26,115 nt of DNA, taken from assembly GCA_000437255.1 (NCBI GenBank), contig FR899082.1, positions 1 to 26,115 of the forward strand, read 5' to 3'. The notes beneath the pieces are model-generated. The model did no database searches. It was not told the origin of the DNA and saw only the letters and a program-made list of their open reading frames with translations. The stretch comes from Ruminococcus sp. CAG:403 (lineage in GTDB: Bacteria > Bacillota > Clostridia > Oscillospirales > Ruminococcaceae). The position numbers were made by a program, and so were the translations under genes. Shown in pieces: positions 21,944 to 26,115 of the stretch (position 1 is its first letter; the number at the start of each line of letters is the position of its first letter).

Positions 21944-24900
21944 ATGAAAAAAACATGCAAAAAATCGGTAGCAGTTCTCGCTGCTGCCTCTGTATGCAGC
22001 AGCATGCTGCTAAACTTCCCGAGCGGCACCTTCCCGATTCACTGGTCGGCAAGTGCAGAAGAACCAGCAAGCAACGTGGAAGGCATTGCCATCAATGAAG
22101 AAAACTTTCCGGATGCCAACTTCCGGGACTATGTCAAGACAAACTTTGATACAACGGCAGACGACGTTTTAACAGAAAGCGAACGGGAACGAGTCAAAGA
22201 AATGGATGTATCCTGGAAGGAAATTTCTGATTTGACTGGTATTTCCTACTTTACACAGCTGACCTCCCTGAACTGCGGTGTTAACGATCTGACCACATTG
22301 GATGTCAGCAAGAATACCGAACTAACTACTTTGAAGTGCTACACCAATATGCTGACTACATTGGATGTCAGCAACAATACAAAACTAACCGATCTGAACT
22401 GCAGTAGCAACCAGCTAACCACATTGAATCTCAGCAGCAATACGGAATTAACCTCCCTAAACTGCCAATCCAATTATCTAATTGCACTGGATATCAACAA
22501 CAATACAAAACTAACTGTTCTGCACTGCTATTCCAACAATTTAACCACATTGGACGTTGACAACAATACGAATTTGATAGAACTGCGCTGCGATTCCAAC
22601 AATCTGACGACATTGAATCTCAGCAACAATACGAATTTGACCCACCTGTGGTGCGATTCCAACAATTTGACCGCATTGGATGTCAGCAACAATACAAAAC
22701 TAGTCTCCCTGAGTTGTACTTCCAATGCTCTGAACGCATTAGAGGTCAACAAAAATACAGAACTGGTGGAACTGTATTGTGCTTCCAACAATCTGACCAC
22801 ATTAGATGTCAGCAGCAATACAAATTTGACCGCTCTGTACTGTTTTTCCAACAATCTGACTACATTGGATGTCAGCAACAATACGAGTCTTTCCCATCTG
22901 AGCTGTTTTAAAAATCATCTGACCGCATTGGATCTCAGGAATCATACAGACCTATTTTTATCCTGTGATGACAATACCTATGCCATTGTTTTGGTCAGCA
23001 GTACATTTGACCTCAATACCCTTCCCGGAAATTTTGACGCAAGCAAAGCTTCCAATTGGACAAATGCAACCGTGGACGGCAATACATTAACTGTGACCGA
23101 TTCAAAAGCAAATATTACTTATACGTATGATCTCGGAAATGGAAAAACAGAAATCTTTACCTTGGTTCCGAGTTCCTGCGAACTGACAGAGGAAATGGTA
23201 GACGCCATTCCAGTTCAAGCCCATACAGGTTCTGCAATCACTCCAGCGGTAACGATCAAATATGGTGAAGAACTTCTTACTGAAGGAACTGATTATGCCA
23301 TTTCCTATGCCCAAAATACTGAAATCGGTACCGCAACTGTTACCATCACGGGAATGGGTTCTTTTACAGGGGAAATAACCATACCATTTGAAATTGGCGT
23401 TGCCATTGATGCAGCCAACTTCCCGGGTGAAACATTCCGAACCTATGTTCAAGAAAATTTTGATACAACAACAGATGGATTTCTGTCAAAAGACGAACTG
23501 GAACAGGTCACACAAATCAATGTATCGTCAAAAGGAATCACTGATCTAACAGGTGTGGAATATTTTACTGCGCTAAACGAGCTATCCTGTTACGATAATA
23601 GTTTGACTGAATTGGATGTACGACAGAATACAGCGTTACAAACATTAGAAGTTTCCCTGAATAATCTGTCCGAATTGGATGTGCGACAGAATACAGCGTT
23701 GCAAACATTAGACGTTTCCTATAATAATCTGTCCGAATTGGATGTACGACAGAATACAGCGTTACAAACATTAGAAGTTTCCCGGAATAATCTGTCCGAA
23801 TTGGATGTCAGCAAGAATTTGTCATTGAAGTATCTGGACTGTTTCTACAGCAATCTAACAAATTTGGATGTACGACAGAATACAGCGTTACAAACATTAG
23901 AAGTTTCCCGGAATAATCTGTCCGAATTGGATGTCAGCAAGAATTTGTCATTGGAATATCTGTGCTGTTCCTCCAACGATCTGACAAAATTGGATGTACA
24001 ACAAAATACAGCATTACAAGAATTAAATGTTTCCCATAATAATCTGTCTGAATTGGATGTGCGACAAAATACAGCGCTGAAAACGCTAAGATGTAGCAAC
24101 AATCATCTAGCCAAATTAGATATACAGCAGAATACGGAACTAACCTCTCTAAACTGTTCCGAAAACATGTATTTCATTGATACAGTAAATGGTACGTTTG
24201 ACCTCAGCACGCTTCCAGATGGATTCGATCGCAATAAAACCTCTGACTGGACAAATGCAACTGTGGACGGCAATACATTAACTGTAACCGATCTAAAAAC
24301 GGCTGTTATTTATACATATGATCTTGGAAATGGAGAAAAAGAAACCTTTGGCTTAATTCCAAATTCCTGTACGCTGTCAGAAGAGATGGTAGTCGCCATT
24401 CCGGAACAGATTTACGATGGTTCGGAACTAAAACCCGATGTAACTTTAAAGTACGGCGATTATACGCTTGAGCAAGATACAGACTATACCATTTCCTACG
24501 AACAGAACAGCAGTACCGGCATAACAGAAATAACCGCTACCGGAAAAGGATTCTTTAACGGAACGATTACAGTACCATTTAAAGTTGGCATTGCAATCAA
24601 TGAAACAACATTCCCGGATGCGATTTTCCGAGCATATGTAAAGGAAAATTTCGACACAACAGCAGATGATATTCTGACATCCAGTGAACTTGCACAAATC
24701 AAGGATATTGATGTCACCGGAAAAGGAATCTCTGACCTAACCGGAATCCAATACTTTACGCAGTTGACTCATTTGAACTGTTCCGATAATGAATTGACCA
24801 CATTGGATATCAGTCAAAATACAAGATTGAGCCGTTTGATATGCAGCAACAACAAACTGACAGCGTTGAGTCTTCAGCAAAATACAAAACTGGAATACCT

Positions 24901-26115
24901 GGATTTCCAAAACAACAATTTAACAGCAATTGATTTGAGTCAGAATGCATGGCTCCAGTATTTGCATTGTAACAACAATCATTTAACTGTATTGGATGTC
25001 AGCAAGAATTTGTCATTGGAATCTCTGGACTGTTTCTCCAATAATCTAACAAAATTGGATGTACAACAGAATACAGCAATAACAAATCTAGACTGTGGCA
25101 GAAACCAACTTACTTCACTGGATGTCAGCCAAAATGAAAACTTAACTTCTCTATCCTGTTATGGAAATGAATATTGCATTGATACAATAAACGGTACGTT
25201 TGACCTCAGCAGGCTTCCAGATGGATTTGATAGCGCCAAAGCCTCTAATTGGGAGCATGCAACTGTAGACGGCAACACACTGATCCTAAGCGATCCGCGA
25301 TATTATGCTTCTTATGACTATGATCTTGGAAACGGTGCAACAGAAACATTTATATTGGAACCTACCTCCTGCGAACTGACAGAAGATGTCGTAGCGGCAA
25401 TTCCAGATCAAATTTATACTGGTTCTGAAATCGAACCAAAAGTTTCCATTCAATGCGGAGATACCCCTTTACATGAAGGAGATTATACAATTTCTTATCA
25501 GAACAACATTGATGTTGGTACAGCAACCGCTATCATTACTGGTGAAGATTTCTTCCATGGAACCATCACAGTACCATTTACAATTTTACCAGCAGATTTG
25601 ACCAATGCTGGAATCCAGCTAAAAGAAACGTATTTTGTCTACAATGGAGCAGAACAATCTCCCATCATTGAACGTATCATCAGCGGAAGTGCCGTACTAA
25701 CGGAAGATGACTATACGATTACCGGCAATACCGCAACAGATAGCGGAACGTACACACTGACCATCCATGGAAAAGGAAACTTCACTGGCGAAGCGACCGC
25801 AGAGTGGTACATTGAAAGGGCAGTTCCAGCAGTAACGCCTGTAATTCCAGATCAGGCGTATACAGAAGGGGATGATTTACCAGAACTGGGTTACAAATGC
25901 AGTGTTGATGGTATTATTATGTGGATTACCAGTCTGGAGCAAGGACTAATCGAAGGAGAAAATGAACTGGAATGGCGTTTTGTACCGGATGATCGAGACA
26001 ATTATGAAATGGTAGTGGGTACTGCACACATCGTGGCAGGAACAAGCACAACAACTACTACGACAACGACAACCACTACAACGACCAGCGCAACAACGAC
26101 AACCACAACCAAACT
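21944..26115 (+). CDS. Very large secreted leucine-rich-repeat protein, three modules (right end cut by window)
   Basis: From ATG 21944 (AAGGAG 8 bases upstream) the frame stays open to the edge, over 1390 residues. Signal peptide: MKKTCKKSVAVLAAASVCSS with a likely cut near SASA-EE. Three modules follow, starting about 22081, 23397 and 24592. Each opens with (A/V)I(N/D)xxxFPxxxFRxYV and a DTTxD-xLTxxE helix-loop, then 21-residue LRRs of the type LTxLDVSxNTxLxxLxCxSN (11, 9 and 6 full repeats), then an FDLSTLPDGFD/WTNATVDGNTL cap and a bacterial Ig/MBG-like domain (YTGSEIEPKVSI, DYTISY). The tail is a poly-Thr linker like that of the lysozyme. It is probably a surface or secreted binding protein; its C-terminus, perhaps a dockerin, lies outside. 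Confidence 0.93.
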   Translation, partial: MKKTCKKSVAVLAAASVCSSMLLNFPSGTFPIHWSASAEEPASNVEGIAINEENFPDANFRDYVKTNFDTTADDVLTESERERVKEMDVSWKEISDLTGISYFTQLTSLNCGVNDLTTLDVSKNTELTTLKCYTNMLTTLDVSNNTKLTDLNCSSNQLTTLNLSSNTELTSLNCQSNYLIALDINNNTKLTVLHCYSNNLTTLDVDNNTNLIELRCDSNNLTTLNLSNNTNLTHLWCDSNNLTALDVSNNTKLVSLSCTSNALNALEVNKNTELVELYCASNNLTTLDVSSNTNLTALYCFSNNLTTLDVSNNTSLSHLSCFKNHLTALDLRNHTDLFLSCDDNTYAIVLVSSTFDLNTLPGNFDASKASNWTNATVDGNTLTVTDSKANITYTYDLGNGKTEIFTLVPSSCELTEEMVDAIPVQAHTGSAITPAVTIKYGEELLTEGTDYAISYAQNTEIGTATVTITGMGSFTGEITIPFEIGVAIDAANFPGETFRTYVQENFDTTTDGFLSKDELEQVTQINVSSKGITDLTGVEYFTALNELSCYDNSLTELDVRQNTALQTLEVSLNNLSELDVRQNTALQTLDVSYNNLSELDVRQNTALQTLEVSRNNLSELDVSKNLSLKYLDCFYSNLTNLDVRQNTALQTLEVSRNNLSELDVSKNLSLEYLCCSSNDLTKLDVQQNTALQELNVSHNNLSELDVRQNTALKTLRCSNNHLAKLDIQQNTELTSLNCSENMYFIDTVNGTFDLSTLPDGFDRNKTSDWTNATVDGNTLTVTDLKTAVIYTYDLGNGEKETFGLIPNSCTLSEEMVVAIPEQIYDGSELKPDVTLKYGDYTLEQDTDYTISYEQNSSTGITEITATGKGFFNGTITVPFKVGIAINETTFPDAIFRAYVKENFDTTADDILTSSELAQIKDIDVTGKGISDLTGIQYFTQLTHLNCSDNELTTLDISQNTRLSRLICSNNKLTALSLQQNTKLEYLDFQNNNLTAIDLSQNAWLQYLHCNNNHLTVLDVSKNLSLESLDCFSNNLTKLDVQQNTAITNLDCGRNQLTSLDVSQNENLTSLSCYGNEYCIDTINGTFDLSRLPDGFDSAKASNWEHATVDGNTLILSDPRYYASYDYDLGNGATETFILEPTSCELTEDVVAAIPDQIYTGSEIEPKVSIQCGDTPLHEGDYTISYQNNIDVGTATAIITGEDFFHGTITVPFTILPADLTNAGIQLKETYFVYNGAEQSPIIERIISGSAVLTEDDYTITGNTATDSGTYTLTIHGKGNFTGEATAEWYIERAVPAVTPVIPDQAYTEGDDLPELGYKCSVDGIIMWITSLEQGLIEGENELEWRFVPDDRDNYEMVVGTAHIVAGTSTTTTTTTTTTTTTSATTTTTTK
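22324..22969 (+). repeat. 63-bp LRR-coding tandem repeats, module 1
   Basis: Eleven full 21-codon units in phase, starting after the first DVSKN, with consensus TxLxxLxCxSNNLTTLDVSNN. Units are diverged at DNA level, unlike those of module 2. Confidence 0.85.
23612..24125 (+). repeat. 63-bp and 126-bp near-identical repeats, module 2
   Basis: Unit starts TTGGATGT lie at 23612, 23675, 23738, 23801, 23864 and 23927, each 63 bp apart. The 126-bp block 23738-23863 is nearly repeated at 23864-23989. The near-identity suggests recent copying or gene conversion, and could make repeat number variable between strains. Confidence 0.85.
26041..26115 (+). repeat. Threonine-rich linker, ACN triplet repeats
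   Basis: Runs of ACA/ACT/ACG codons give a nearly uninterrupted Thr linker at the right edge. Synonymous codons alternate, which shows selection for Thr rather than pure slippage. Confidence 0.8.

Noticed and set aside
21103..22098. 331-residue plus-strand protein overlapping the response regulator and LRR start
   Set aside because: It crosses two well-supported genes in other frames and both divergent promoters.
22528..22881. Minus-strand repetitive protein opposite the LRR gene (and similar frames at 23565-24102)
   Set aside because: These are antisense shadows of the 63-bp LRR repeats, with no ribosome site.

Overview
The window looks like a chromosomal segment of a spore-forming, low-to-mid GC Firmicute of the Ruminococcus/Oscillospiraceae type. 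The evidence is a SASP-type spore gene with a sigma-G-like promoter, a T-box RNA ahead of pheST, Shine-Dalgarno-rich operons with sigma-A promoters, a dockerin-like GH25 lysozyme with a Thr-rich linker, and a very large secreted leucine-rich-repeat protein of the kind common in gut ruminococci. The species assignment is inference; the gene calls come from reading the sequence.

Layout. (1) 1-8950: a complete type I-C CRISPR-Cas locus on the minus strand, in the order cas3, cas5c, cas8c (with a strong internal start for Cas11c), cas7, cas4, cas1, cas2. It has a near-consensus promoter embedded in a 13-bp inverted repeat. The leader end of the array lies at 1-287 and runs off the left edge. A spore SASP gene on the opposite strand sits between cas2 and the array. 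The first repeat plus 66 bp of leader is duplicated inside the array. (2) 8948-12637: a small-protein / ABC ATPase / FtsX-permease operon with a divergent TetR regulator. The permease carries an internal deletion and frameshift, and the regulator an in-frame amber codon, so the module appears to be decaying. (3) 12773-13193: three tandem 131-bp units carrying tRNA-Leu(CAG), the distal one with a ruined acceptor arm. (4) 13290-15460: a secreted GH25 lysozyme and a two-TM protein. (5) 15469-19592: T-box(Phe)-pheS-pheT and a small membrane protein. (6) 19671-21696: an AgrC/AgrA-like histidine kinase / LytTR response regulator pair. (7) 21840-26115: divergent from that pair, a short leader ORF and a secreted protein of at least 1390 residues with three LRR modules, cut by the right edge in a poly-Thr linker.

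How the parts fit. The Cas genes form one compact operon with overlaps or gaps of only a few bases, giving adaptation (cas4-1-2), crRNA processing (cas5c), Cascade (cas5c/7/8c/11c) and target degradation (cas3). PheST synthesis is governed by a tRNA-Phe-sensing T-box whose specifier triplet is UUC. The ABC operon was probably controlled by the divergent TetR protein before both broke. The LRR protein and the lysozyme share a secreted, Thr-linker architecture that suggests surface or cellulosome-like attachment. The most unusual features are the leader-repeat duplication in the array, the paired TTCGAC (Spo0A-box-like) motifs in the array and upstream of cas3, and the inverted repeat framing the cas promoter. 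I did not find a wholly new system; the core machinery belongs to known families.
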